Assembly: GCA_963662155.1 (NCBI GenBank)
Contig: OY759268.1
Span: forward strand, 59,100,140 to 59,164,139
Length of the DNA: 64,000 bases
Direction of reading: 5' to 3'
From: Lamellibrachia columna
Lineage: Eukaryota > Annelida > Polychaeta > Sabellida > Siboglinidae
The position numbers were made by a program, and so were the translations under genes. Shown here piece after piece: positions 33,357 through 44,375 of the stretch (positions are counted from its first letter, which is position 1; the number at the start of each line of letters is the position of its first letter). The notes beneath the pieces were generated by a model. It ran no database searches and was not told the origin of the DNA. It saw only the letters and a list, made by a program, of their open reading frames with translations.

Positions 33357-33494
33357 ATGTTTAGCCATTATTTGTTCATTGTTAATAGCTCCTTGGCTAT
33401 TACTAGTCATATTACATATCACGTATCCTGCATATTACTATGTGGAGTAGTGGCTAGAATATCAGACCCTCAATCGAGAGAACCCAGAGTCTAA

Positions 33495-34285
33495 TATTAC
33501 AATGTTAGTACAGGGGTATGGTATATTACAATGTTAGTACAGGGGTGTGGTGTATTACCATGTCAGTACAGGGGTGTGGTATATTACAATGTTAGTACAG
33601 GGGTGTGATGTATTACAATGTTAGTACAGGGGTGTGGTATATTACAATGTTAGTACAGGGGTGTGGTATATTATAATGTTAGTACAGGGGTGTGGTGTAT
33701 TACAATGTTAGTACAGGGGTGTGGTATATTACAATGTTAGTACAGGGGTGTGGTATATTACAATGTTAGTACAGGGGTGTGGTGTATTACAATGTTAGTA
33801 CAGGGGTGTGGTATATTACAATGTTAGTACAGGGGTGTGGTATAGTACAATGTTAGTACAGGGGTGTGGTGTATTACAATGTTAGTACAGGGGTGTGGTG
33901 TATTACAATGTTAGTACATGGGTGTGGTATATTACAATGTCAGTACAGGGATGTGGTATATTACAATGTTAGTACAGGGGTATGGTTTATTACAATGTTA
34001 GTATGGGGGTGTGGTATATTACAATGTTAGTACGGGGTGTGGTATATTACAATGTTAGTACAGGGGTGTGGTGTATTACAATGTTAGTACAGGGGTGTGG
34101 TGTATTACAATGTTAGTACAGGGGTGTGGTATATTACAATGTTAGTACAGGGGTGTGGTATATTACAATGTTAGTACAGTGGTGTGGTGTATTACAATGT
34201 TAGTACAGGGGTGTGGTGTATTACAATGTTAGTACAGGGGTGTGGTATATTACAATGTTAGTACAGGGGTGTGGTATATTCGTAT
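33495..34285. repeat. 29-bp minisatellite, about 27 units
   Basis: The unit is TACAGGGGTGTGGTATATTA plus CAATGTTAG, with GTGTATT and GTATATT variants. Near-identical units suggest recent homogenisation. Confidence 0.95.
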
Positions 34286-34317
34286 ATAACAATTTAAAAA
34301 ATATTGTGAACTTCCAG

Positions 34318-34615
34318 GCTGCAGATGTTGAAGAACAGTATTTGGCAGGCCAATACAAGTTAACATAGAGGGCCAATGGCATTGTGAGAGATAACCAGTT
34401 TGTGTTTGCTAACAGAGGTATGTGTGTTCAGACATGAGGAAAGACTTGGACCATATCATTGTGACAGATAACCAGTTTGTGTTTGCTAACAGAGGTATGT
34501 GTGTTCAGACATGAGGAAAGACATGGACCATATCATTGTGACAGATAACTAGTTTGTGTTTGCTATCAGAGGTATGTGTGTTCAGACATGAGGAAAGACG
34601 TGGACCATATCATTC
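34318..34615 (+). repeat. 77-bp tandem repeat, about 2.8 units, after a decayed exon
   Basis: After CTTCCAG at about 34,317 a short frame reads AADVEEQYLAGQYKLT then TAG. The following 77-bp unit (GTGACAGATAACCAGTTTGT, GTTTGCTAACAGAGGTATGT and so on) repeats. Each unit contains CAGAGGTATGTG, a donor-like sequence, so the array may be a duplicated exon end. Confidence 0.7.
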
Positions 34616-34619
34616 ATTA

Positions 34620-35063
34620 TTGTCTACTAAATAGCACGTCTCATAACAACGCAACTATTGTTTCCATTTTTACTGTGGTCATTGCTTACAAAATTTGCAA
34701 TTTGAAACAATGGCAGATGAAAAGTTGCAGTCATTCGTTGCGTCACATTGTGTAAAAAATTATGTGTTGTGATGACGGAACTATTGTTTACGTCATCATG
34801 TATTCATGTAAACTGCAGGAAACCAACATTTCATATGTGTGTGAGCTATTCAAGTTAGATTAATAATTATGTATTAGCTTATATTATTGCTTAGTAATTA
34901 AATTATTATTAAAATTAAATGTTTATATTTATAGATCAATTTATCGGCTCTTTCTAGTGATAATGATATGATCTAAGAATGACTCGCCTTGTGATCACAA
35001 TACAGTGTTTTATTCATAGTAACATTAAAATTGTTGTGATTTTAAGAATATTGTCTGTTTTAG
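34620..35063. other. intronic sequence, paralogous to 53,870-54,130
   Basis: No coding. The stretch around GGAAACCAACATTTCATATG (34,818) matches the end of the exon at 53,834-53,893, but its donor and frame are lost here. Confidence 0.55.
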
Positions 35064-35160
35064 ATGTTGAGTTATATGAAATGTGCTAAAAACACACAGA
35101 TCATATCAACACCATCAACATTACAGCTGCTTCTTTTATTTATTGTTGTCTTTTTTGCAG

Positions 35161-35540
35161 CTGTGGCCGATAACAGCAGCAGTGAGGACGATGTGCCACC
35201 CCCGAGAGAGAGAGAGAGGATGTGCCACCCCCGAGAAAGAGAGGATGTGCCACCCCCGAGAGAGAGGATGTGCCACCCCAAGAGAGAGAGGATGTGCCAC
35301 CACCGACAGAGAGAAGATGTGCCACCCCTGAGAGAGAGGATGTGCCACCCCCAAGAAAGAGAGGATGTGCCAACCCCGAGTGAGAGAGAGGATATGCCAC
35401 CCCTGAGAGAGAGAAAGCATGTGCCACCCCCGGGAAAGAGAGGATGTGCCACCCCCGAGAGAGAGAGGATGTGCCACCCCCGACAGAGAGAGGATGTGAC
35501 ACCCCCGAGAGAGAGAGAGGTGACGTGTCATTATGGTTGA
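35161..35540 (+). CDS. low-complexity exon with DVPPPRER-type repeats, copy D
   Basis: After TTTTTTGCAG the frame reads VADNSSSEDDVPPPRERER and continues through a 24-bp repeat array (GATGTGCCACCCCCGAGAGA plus GAGA). Different numbers of GA shift the frame between units. All three forward frames stay open, giving DVPPPRER, MCHPRERE or GCATPERE. The paralogue is at 54,231-54,690. Whether the repeat is translated is unknown; the exon start and acceptor are convincing because both copies share them. Confidence 0.45.
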
Positions 35541-35769
35541 TAGAGAATAATAAGCCATCAATGTAGTCATGTAACTTCACTGATGCCTCATTGATATATG
35601 TGATATGGTTTAATGAATAGTTTTCTTATAGATATTCCCATAATTTTGAATTATTTAGAGCCAATTAACAATATAAGCAAGTGTCTTTAACCATTGATGA
35701 CACCAGTAATAATTGCTTATTGCACCCGTAGCTTGATCATTAACACAATAGTTATTTGTAATATTTTTC

Positions 35770-36020
35770 CAGTTCCAGTTGACACCAGCAGTGACAATGA
35801 GAAGGAAGTGTCACAGTTGACACCAGCAGTGACAATGCATATACCTTAAAAAATGTATACCATGTAACATGTACAGGTAATATAAATGTTCATGTTTATG
35901 CTACTACGATGATGTCATGTACAGGTAATATAAATGTTCATGTTTATGCTACTATGATGATGTCATGTACAGGTAATATAAATGTTCATGTTTATGCTAC
36001 TATGATGATGTAATTTTCAG
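35770..36020. repeat. short tandem repeats at duplicated exon edges
   Basis: A 30-bp unit around AGTTGACACCAGCAGTGACA is present twice at 35,775-35,840. A unit of about 50 bp (TGTACAGGTAATATAAATGT and TCATGTTTATGCTACTATGA) is present three times at 35,870-36,015. The latter contains TACAG/GTAATAT, i.e. acceptor- and donor-like sequence. Confidence 0.8.
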
Positions 36021-36580
36021 CAAAGAGCATCCATTGGAAGGACACAGATCATTTGATGCTCGACAGCTACTTTCAGTCTTTCTTTGAAGGACATTGAAAA
36101 AAAAGGACACAAAAGGCAATTTGCCAAGTAAGAATAACATTTACAAGAAATTACATTTTGGCCACGAGAAATGACAACACTTTGGAAGTAAAAATTATAT
36201 GCTCTTTTTTATTGTTTTGTTCACCTGCATATTCTCCAAAATATGTCATACCTTGAATCATACCTTAAAAGGGTTTGAGGCAGGGAGCCTTCTGGCTCAT
36301 AGATAGCCCCCCAATCAGTGGTTGTGGCAGTAATTTTTTTATTTTGCTTTGAAATTGTTTACTGCTTGTGCACTAACACAGTGGCTTGGTATTCCATGGC
36401 TTGATTACTCGCTGTGAACAGAACTTGTTGTTGTTTATCTTTAAGTCTATGCAACCCAAAACTGGTCATTGTGATGTTGCAGGAGGCAGTAGTGGTCAGT
36501 CTGTCTGGTCATCGTAGTGTTGCAAGTGTCTATGTAGTGGTTATACAGGAAGACACAACAAGTCAATACTTCGACACCAC
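36020..36580. other. flank and probable 3' untranslated part of the CR1-like LINE
   Basis: No gene. AT-rich sequence, with a possible LINE 3' end within it; I could not place the exact terminus. Confidence 0.4.
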
Positions 36581-37189
36581 AGTTGACTAGATGCACGCAA
36601 CAAGTTCTTTTCACAGCGAGTAATCAAGGTGTGGATAAGCTCGAATATTCTCGTCTCGTGTCAATGTCAGTAAATCGATTAATAATCGTGAAAACTTCAA
36701 GCATATCAGCCCTTTTCCTGCTATCTTGTAGAGACAGGAGGCCACACTTTTGCAATCTTAGGTAATATGGGAGCTTAGAGATTCCAGTGATCATTTTAGT
36801 GGCCCCCCTCTGGACACTTTCTAAGTTGTCTATATCTTTCTGAAGATGTGGGCACCATGCCTGTTGGCAGTTTTCGATGATGGGTCGGACCAAGGTGATG
36901 TATAAGTTTTTGATGTTTTTCACGCTTTTGTCTGTGTAGGTCCTACGAATTGTCCCTAGTATTCTATTTGCTTTCTTGACTACGTAGTTTATTTGCTCCT
37001 TAACTTTCAGTGATTTATGAATGTGTACTCCTAGGTCTTTTTCCATATCTATCGATTCTTGATGTACATCTCCCATAAAATAGTCATAGTTCGGGTTGTT
37101 GTATCCAATGTGCAGGCATTTGCATTTAGTGAAGTTGAACAATAGCTGCCAATTCTGACTCCATTTATACATAGAATGGAAGTCTTTAT

Positions 37190-37495
37190 GGAGAGTGGGG
37201 GCAGCCGTGGCCTAGTGGTTAAGGTGTTGGACTCTAAATTCAAGGGTTGTGAGTTCAAGACCCACACTGGTCACGGTTCGTTTTCGAAGCTTAAGCAATT
37301 TCGTTTACCCTACTTTGCCTCAGTCCACTCAGCTGTAAATGAGTACAAACACTGTTTGGAAGGTACCTGCGATGGACTAGTGTCCCGTCCAGGAGAGTCA
37401 GTATAACTGCACTCCGCACTATAGAAACCAGGTTTAAGCACTGGCCATATAAGCCTTCATGGCTTCCTAAAGCGCAATGCAATTCAGGAACTTGC
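37190..37495 (+). mobile_element. tRNA-derived SINE inserted in the LINE reverse transcriptase
   Basis: Starts near GGGGCAGCCGTGGCCTAGTG, with an A box (TGGCCTAGTGG) and a B box (GGTTGTGAGTTCAAGACC) at tRNA spacing, followed by a body ending GCGCAATGCAATTCAGGAAC. On either side the reverse transcriptase frame resumes (TKTLRQ on one side, YKWSQNWQLLFN on the other), which fixes the insertion. It is opposite in orientation to the LINE. Confidence 0.85.
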
Positions 37496-38544
37496 CTCAA
37501 CGTTTTTGTGTCATCAGCAAACTTTACCAGGGAGCTTACTACAGTTGAGTAAATGTCGTTTATAAAGATAACAAATAACATTGGGCCGAGTATTGATCCC
37601 TGTGGTACAGTCAGCTACACCACTGATCACTTTTTGCAAGTCTGACTCCGCACCACTAATGCACACTCGTTGTCTTCTATGTGTTAGCCAATGTTCAATC
37701 CATCTGTTGGTCTTGCCTGTAATGCCATGAGCGGTTAGTTTTGAGATGAGTCTGCGATGAGGGACCGTATCAAACGCTTTACTGAAATCCAAGTAGATCA
37801 CGTCGACTAGATATCCTTTATCAATATAAGAAGTCACTTCTAGAAATATTAGCAGATTACTAAGATAGCTACTTTTTGGTCGAAAACCATGTTGTGAATC
37901 TTGCATGTTGTGAATCTAGTTTCCTGGCTTGGAATGGTGTCCTTTCTTGTAAATTGGAAGGACATTTGCATCAAGCCAGTCTTGTGGTACCTGCCCACTT
38001 TGAAAGCTCTTTGTAAACAATGCATTCGTTGGCCCGGCTAGTTCTTTGTAAACAATGCATTCAATGGCCCGACTAGTTCTTCAGCATATCTGTTTAGCAC
38101 AATTGGGAAAATCTGATGTGTTCCCGGAAATTTGGATGCGTTTAGCTTCTTTAGTTTATTACATATGCTCGCCTACTCAAAAGTGATATTAATTTATTTA
38201 ATTCCTCTTCGCTACTTCCTTGAAACATCTTAACCTGGTTTGGAATTCTGTCTAGATTCTCCTGATTGAACTGTGTCACGAAATGATTATTAAATGTTGT
38301 CGTCTTGAGGTTATCATTGGTCACTATGTGCCTTGTTCATCTTCAATTGGTGTTACAGTTTCTTTCACTTTTAGTTATGATCTAGCAACTTGTAGAAAAA
38401 CTTTGGATCTTGTTTCATGTTATCTGCTATTTTCCCTTCAAGTTTCGTCTTTACTTGACGGACCAGTCTTGATGCTTTGCGTTCTGCTCTCTTGAACTGT
38501 GTATAGTCTTGGTGGATCTTTGTCTGTTTATATCTGTTCCACCA

Positions 38545-40580
38545 TCTCAGTCTGTTTTTCCTGGCTCTGTAGATCTCCTTGTTCCACCATAGTGTCCTGG
38601 CTCTATAGATCTCCTTGTTCCACCATAGTGGCTTGTTGCTTCTCTTCCTCCTAGCTCTGTAGATCTCCTCGTTCCACCATAGTGGCTTGTTGCTTCTCTT
38701 CCTCCTGACTCTGTAGACCTCCTTGTTCCATCATAGTGGCTTGTTGCTTCTCTTCATCCTGGCTCTGTAGATCTCCTCGTTCCACCATAGTGGCTTGTTG
38801 CTTCTCTTCCTCCTGGCTCTGTAGATCTCCTTGTTCCACCATAGTGGCTTGTTGCTTCTCTTCCTCCTGACTCTGTAGATCTCCTTGTTCCACCATAGTG
38901 GCTTGTTGCTTCTCTTCCTCCTGGCTCTGTAGATCTCCTTGTTCCACCATAGTGGCTTGTTGCTTCTCTTCCTCCTGACTCTGTAGATCTCCTTGTTCCA
39001 CCATAGTGGCGTGTTGCTTCTCTTCCTCCTGGCTCTGTAGATCTCCTTGTTCCATCATAGTGGCTTGTTGCTTCTCTTCCTCCTGGCTCTGTAGATCTCC
39101 TTGTTCCATCATAGTGGCTAGTTGCTTATCTTCCTCCTAGCTCTGTAGATCTCCTTGTTCCACCATAGTGGCTTGTTGCTTCTCTGCCTCCTGGCTCTGT
39201 AGATCTCCTTGTTCCACCATAGTGGCCTGGCTCTGTAGATCTCCTTGTTCCACCATAGTGGCTTGTTGCTTCTCTTCCTCCTGACTCTGTAGATCTCCTT
39301 GTTCCACCATAGTGGCTTGTTGCTTCTCTTCCTACTAGCTCTGTAGATCTCCTTGTTCCACCATAGCGGCCTGGCTCTGTAGATCTCCTTGTTCCACCAG
39401 AGTGGCTTGTTGCTTCTCTTCCTCCTGGCTCTGTAGATCTCCTTGTTCCACCATAGTGGCTTGTTGCTTATCTTCCTCCTGGCTCTGTAGATCTCCTTGT
39501 TCCACCATAGTGGCTTGTTGCTTCTCTTCCTCCTAGCTCTGTAGATCTCCTTGTTCCACTATAGTGGCCTGGCTCTGTAGATCTCCTTGTTCCACCAAAG
39601 TGGCTTGTTGCTTCTCTTCCTCCAGGCTCTGTAGATCTCCTTGTTCCACCATAGTGGCTTGTTGCTTCTCTTCCTCCTGGCTCTGTAGATCTCCTTGTTC
39701 CACCATAGTGGATTGTTGCTTCTCTTCCTCCTAGCTCTGTATATCTCCTTGTTCCACCATAGTGGCTTGTTGCTTCTCTGCCTCCTGGCTCTGTAGATCT
39801 CCTTATTCCACCATAGTGGCTTGTTGCTTCTCTTCCTCCTGGCTCTGTAGATCTCCTTGTTCCACAATAGTGGCTTGTTGCTTCTCTTCCTCCTGGCTCC
39901 GTAGATCTCCTTGTTCCACCATAGTGGCTTGTTGCTTCGCTTCCTCCTGGCTCTGTAGATCTCCTTGTTCCACCATAGTGGCTTGTTGCTTCTCTGCCTC
40001 CTGGCTCTGTAGATCTCCTTGTTCCACCATAGTGGCCTGGCTCTGTAGATCTCCTTGTTCCACCATAGTGGCTTGTTGCTTCTCTTCCTCCTGGCTCTGT
40101 AGATCTCCTTGTTCCACCAGAGTGGCTTGTTGCTTCTCTTCCTCCTGGCTATGTAGGTCTCCTTGTTCCACCATAGTGGCTTGTTGCTTCTCTTCCTCCT
40201 GGCTCTGCAGATCTCCTTGTTCCACCATAGTGGCTTGTTGCTTCTCTTCCTCCTGTCTCTGTAGATCTCCTTGTTCCACCATAGTGGCTTGTTGCTTCGC
40301 TTCCTCCTGACTCTGTAGATCTCCTTGTTCCACCATAGTGGCTTGTTGCTTCTCTTCCTCCTGTCTCTGTAGATCTCCTTGTTCCACCATAGTGGCTTGT
40401 TGCTTCTCTTCCTCCTGACTGTGTAGATCTCCTTGTTCCACCGTAGTGGCTTGTTGCTTCTCTTCCTCCTGTCTCTGTAGATCTCCTTGTTCCACCATAG
40501 TGGCTTGTTGCTTCTCTTCCTCCTGTCTCTGTAGATCTCCTTGTTCCACCATAGTGGCTTGTTGCTTCTCTTCCTCCTCA
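38545..40580 (-). repeat. 54-bp coding minisatellite in the LINE ORF2 linker, about 38 units
   Basis: The unit encodes RRKRSNKPLWWNKEIYRA on the minus strand; some units are half-length. Single units of the same sequence occur in the sister LINE copy at 46,750-46,800, where the array is not expanded. Unit length and most variants keep the frame, and one run is open from 40,605 to 39,559. Confidence 0.95.
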
Positions 40581-41399
40581 CTTTCTTTGGTACAAACTTA
40601 CTCACTGCCTCCTCTATGGAAGCTTTCAGTATTGTCCAGGCTTCTTCTGTTGAACAATTTGCTCTGCTTAGTTTACTCCTGAGGTCAATTTGTCATAGAT
40701 ATTCCTTTATGCCTACATAGTCACTGTTTCTGTAGTCACAGTAATCATTCTTCCAATCAGTGTATTCAGTCATACAGACCATCTTGAACTCTACTATGTT
40801 GTGGTCGCTTGAACCAAATGGTTCTGTTACATGCACATGTCTCATTAAGTTTGGAGTTGTTGTCAGAACAAGATCTAGCACATTCGATGTCTTGTTGCTG
40901 TTTCTATAGGTTGAATCAAGCCAAGGTCCTGTGTCAAGTGTAAAAATTACTGTCCTTCTGCTGTTGCTTCAAGTTCTTTCTAGTTTATAGTGTTGTGGTT
41001 GAAATCTCCACATAACATTACTTCTTTGTTTGACATTCTGCTGTATGCCTTGAAAATGTTGGAATGAATTTTTGCTTCTTCTTCCTGCATATTAGATGTA
41101 GAGTTGTAACATACACCAGCTAGAATGTTACCCTCTGCCAGCCTACACCACAGTATTTCCTCATTGCAGTCAGAGAGGTCTATGTCACACTGTGCACTGA
41201 CCTCTTCTGTTGCATAAATTAGCCCTCCTCCACCTCGTCTGTCCTTCCTGTCTTTCCTCCTGGTCACATAGCCATTAAGTGCTAATTCACTGTCCATTGT
41301 GTTTTCTTTCACCCAGGATTCTGTCATGAAAACCATATCGGGTGTGTTTTCATATACATAACTGACCATCTCTTCTTTCTTGTTACATAAACTTCTGTC

Positions 41400-43783
41400 A
41401 TTTATCAGAGCACAAGTCAGTGTATCTTTCACTGTTGTGTCTCCCTCCCCTCTGTCGCCCTCTCTCACCCACCCCCTTCTCCCCAGGGGTATCTCTCCTA
41501 GGGTTTGGGGTAGTTGGACTGTGAGATGGTTTGGTGGTCTGGTTAGTAGAAACAGTGATAGGGCTTGTAGGGCTTGTTTGGTGGTAATCTCTCCCTTGTA
41601 TATGACCAAGTCCTTTTCTCCATTTTCCAGTCTTCTTCATTCTTGGCGCAATCTGTAGTCCTTCCCTCTGTCGCCCTCTCTCACCCACCCCCTTCTCCCC
41701 AGGGGTATCTCTGTAGTCCTTCTCTTGTTCCTTCTGCGTTTTGTCTCAGTTTATAAACACTTTCTTCCATTTGTTGCCTCTTTCTCTCAGGGAACTTGCT
41801 TTTTCTAGTACTTTAGACTTGTCATATCTGGTTGTTAGCAAGACTACAATCTTGCTTGTGGGGCTGTCCTTTTGTCATTCTCTATGAACTCTGAAAGCTT
41901 TCTATATGATGTCAGCATCGATTCCAGTCTACTTTATGATACAATTTAAAATCTCTGTCATTTTCACAATTAGGAAGTTCCATATCTCGTTTAATTTTTT
42001 ATTCTGCATCTAATTGGATAGTAACTTCTGGTATGATTGGGTAGTAACCTCTGGTACGATTGGGTAGTAACCTCTTGTATGATTGGGTAGTAACCTCTGG
42101 TATGATTGGGTAGTAACCTCTGGTATGATTGGGTAGTAACCTCTTGTATGATTGGGTAGTAACCTCTGGTATGATTGGGGTATGATTGGGTAGTAACCTC
42201 TGGTACGATGGGGTAGTAACCTCTGGTATGATTGGGTAGTAACCTCTGGTATGGTTGGGTAGTAACCTCTGGTACGATGGGGTAGTAACCTCTGGTATGA
42301 TTAGTTAGTAACCTCTGGTATGATTAGTTAGTAACCTCTGGTATGGTTGGGTAGTAACCTCTGGTATGGTTGGGTAGTAACCTCTGGTATGATTGGGTAG
42401 TAACCTCTGGTATGATTGGGTAGTAACCTCTGGTATGGTTGGGTAGTAACCTCTGGTATGATTGGGTAGTAACCTCTGGTATGGTTGGGTAGTAACCTCT
42501 GGTGTGGTTGGGTAGTAACCTCTGGTATGGTTGGGTAGTAACTTCTGGTATGATTAGTTAGTAACCTCTGGTATGGTTGGGTAGTAACCTCTGGTATGGT
42601 TGGGTAGTAACCTCTGGTATGATTGGGTAGTAACCTCTGGTATGGTTGGGTAGTAACCTCTGGTATGATTGGGGTATGATTGGGTAGTAACCTCTGGTAC
42701 GATGGGGTAGTAACCTCTGGTATGTTTAATTTTTTCTTCTGCATCTAATTGGATAGTAACTTTTGGTATGATTGGGTAGTAACCTCTGGTACGATTGGGT
42801 AGTAACCTCTTGTATGATTGGGTAGTAACCTCTGGTATGATTGGGTAGTAACCTCTGGTATGATTGGGTAGTAACCTCTGGTATGATTGGGGTATGATTG
42901 GGTAGTAACCTCTGGTACGATGGGGTAGTAACCTCAGGTATGATTGGGTAGTAACCTCTGGTATGGTTGGGTAGTAACCTCTGGTATGGTTGGGTAGTAA
43001 CCTCTGGTACGATGCGGTAGTAACCTCTGGTATGATTAGTTAGTAACCTCTGGTATGATTAGTTAGTAACCTCTGGTATGGTTGGGTAGTAACCTCTGGT
43101 ATGGTTGGGTAGTAACCTCTGGTATGATTGGGTAGTAACCTCTGGTATGATTGGGTAGTAACCTCTGGTATGGTTGGGTAGTAACCTCTGGTATGATTGG
43201 GTAGTAACCTCTGGTATGGTTGGGTAGTAACTTCTGGTATGATTAGTTAGTAACCTCTGGTATGGTTGGGTAGTAACCTCTGGTATGGTTGGGTAGTAAC
43301 CTCTGGTATGATTGGGTAGTAACCTCTGGTATGGTTGGGTAGTAACCTCTGGTATGATTGGGGTATGATTGGGTAGTAACCTCTGGTACGATGGGGTAGT
43401 AACCTCTGGTATGATTGGGTAGTAACCTCTGGTATGGTTGGGTAGTAACCTCTGGTATGATTGGGTAGTAACCTCTGGTGTGCCTGAAATTATTACATTC
43501 TTTTGTTTCTTCTCTCTCTCTACAGCTTCGTGAGCTTCTTCTCTGGCAATGCTCCTTATTCTTCAAGTTCTGGTCACTGTACTGTTTCGATTTTCTTGAC
43601 TCCTATTTCCAATCTATCAACCTTCTCTTCAATACACCTCGTCTTATCTTGCAGTGTCTGCATCATCTTTAAGCCATCTATGGTGCCTTCGTCACACTTC
43701 TTGCAGAACCAGTGTGTACCTAGACCCTTCTTTGCAAGAAATTTATACTTTTCCTCTGAAATATTGACACACACTGTACACAT
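41400..43783 (-). pseudogene. LINE ORF1: PHD-like zinc finger, coiled coil and basic C-terminal part
   Basis: Begins near CTVCVNISEEKYKFLAKKG, then THWFCKKCDEGTID and a helical MMQTLQDKTRCIEEKVDRLE. A 23-bp minisatellite follows (42,016-43,480). The C-terminal part, best seen in copy B, has SPTSKIVVSLTTRYDKSK, LEKASSLRERGNKWKKVFIN and, after a TGA shared by both copies, DKTQKEQEQDYR. Order and spacing resemble ORF1 proteins of CR1 elements, which bind RNA. The last part overlaps the start of ORF2. A 50-bp stretch (CTCTGTCGCCCTCTCTCACC and on) is duplicated at 41,450 and 41,662. Confidence 0.7.
42016..43482. repeat. 23-bp minisatellite in LINE ORF1, about 63 units
   Basis: The unit is ATTGGGTAGTAACCTCTGGT plus ATG. 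A block of about 700 bp is itself repeated, since 42,000-42,740 and 42,720-43,480 show the same series of variant units. The sister LINE has only about eight units (48,243-48,425). Because 23 is not a multiple of three, the array destroys the ORF1 frame. Confidence 0.96.
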
Positions 43784-43829
43784 TTCACAGTGTAAAGCCG
43801 TTGTGTCTGCACTTCCAAATTTGTTTCAG

Positions 43830-43990
43830 GCAAAACAGAGATCACTGCCTTCCTGAATTCATCAATGCCACCTTGCCTGCAGCACTTTGACCATCAAGCT
43901 GCATACTTAAAAACAAGACCGCAGTTATTCAATAGGCGCAAAACTAAACAACGCAATATCAACAAATGTTTAGTGGCTATGTCGTACTGA
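43830..43990 (+). CDS. possible terminal exon, copy A (LNSSMPPCLQHFDHQAAYLK...)
   Basis: After TTTGTTTCAG the frame reads KTEITAFLNSSMPPCLQHFD, HQAAYLKTRPQLFNRRKTKQ and RNINKCLVAMSY, then TGA. The copy at 49,171-49,331 has the same length with no indels. However, most of about eleven base differences change the amino acid, so there is little sign of protein-level constraint. Function unknown. Confidence 0.35.
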
Positions 43991-44375
43991 AATGGTACAT
44001 GGCAATCAGTTTCAGCCCTAATATGGAATGTCTGTTTTCCTTTTCTTTAAATGTATTTCCTATCTATTCCTTGCACTTTCTCTACTTCCAGCTCGTGCTA
44101 GCTGGTTTTTAAAGCTAGGTGGGAATTGACTCCACACCTGAAGTCCTCGTGTGGAATCTCACAGCTGACTATCTGGGGTCCTTTTATGTCAATGTACTTT
44201 CTACACCTGTCGTTGTCTTTGTGTGGGCTTTAACAATTTAATAATGCCAGTGTTTTGGAAGGAAAGAAAGCTCCTGCTCAGGAAAACAAATCTCCCAGAT
44301 TTCTGCTGAAACAAAACAAATACTTTGCAGTCTAACAACATATTATTAATCCCTCCATTTACTAATGCCTGAACA
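43991..44375. other. shared flank, nothing coding
   Basis: About 43,990-44,255 is paralogous to 49,330-49,610; about 44,270-44,375 is the reverse complement of 16,740-16,860. The junction between the two at about 44,260 marks a rearrangement breakpoint. Confidence 0.6.

Larger units (their letters stand above)
36600..41610 (-). pseudogene. LINE ORF2: endonuclease and reverse transcriptase
   Basis: The endonuclease reads DMVFMTESWVKENT, LNGYVTRRKDRKDRRGGG, EVMLCGDFNHNTINWKE and later SSDHNIVEF, covering the E, D-x-N and S-D-H catalytic motifs. The reverse transcriptase reads LVDVIYLDFSKAFDTVPHRR, GITGKTNRWIEHWL, then in a shifted frame [12 protein letters not shown] and KFADDTKT (catalytic FADD). 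The extension is KDLGVHIHKSLKVKEQI and LEVFTIINRF. A 10-bp insertion just before the P-Q-G-S-I-L-G-P motif shifts the frame, and a SINE splits the domain after [10 protein letters not shown]. The linker between endonuclease and reverse transcriptase holds the 54-bp array, in frame for 348 codons. Confidence 0.88.
36580..43800 (-). mobile_element. CR1-like LINE, copy A, with giant internal minisatellites and a nested SINE
   Basis: Read on the minus strand the order is an ORF1 with a PHD-like zinc finger and coiled coil (43.8-41.4 kb), an apurinic-type endonuclease (41.4-40.7 kb), a linker expanded as a 54-bp array, and reverse transcriptase with C-terminal extension (38.5-36.6 kb). This is the layout of CR1-clade non-LTR retrotransposons. 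Several frameshifts, stops, two minisatellites and a SINE insertion make it dead. A 3'-truncated sister copy lies at 46,735-48,770, and the sequence 5' of both copies is also shared, so the pair arose by segmental duplication. Confidence 0.85.

Noticed and set aside
35064..35580. Minus-strand open frames rich in Ser/Leu over the GA-rich array
   Set aside because: Antisense of the DVPPPRER-type repeat; the plus strand has the shared acceptor and exon start.
37190..37290. Functional tRNA gene
   Set aside because: A and B boxes are present but the cloverleaf is not clean and the sequence continues into a SINE body inserted in a LINE.
39762..40682. Plus-strand Cys-rich open frames (repeating CCFSSSWLCRSPCSTIVA)
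   Set aside because: They are the antisense of the 54-bp LINE linker array; the minus-strand sense continues into endonuclease and reverse transcriptase motifs.
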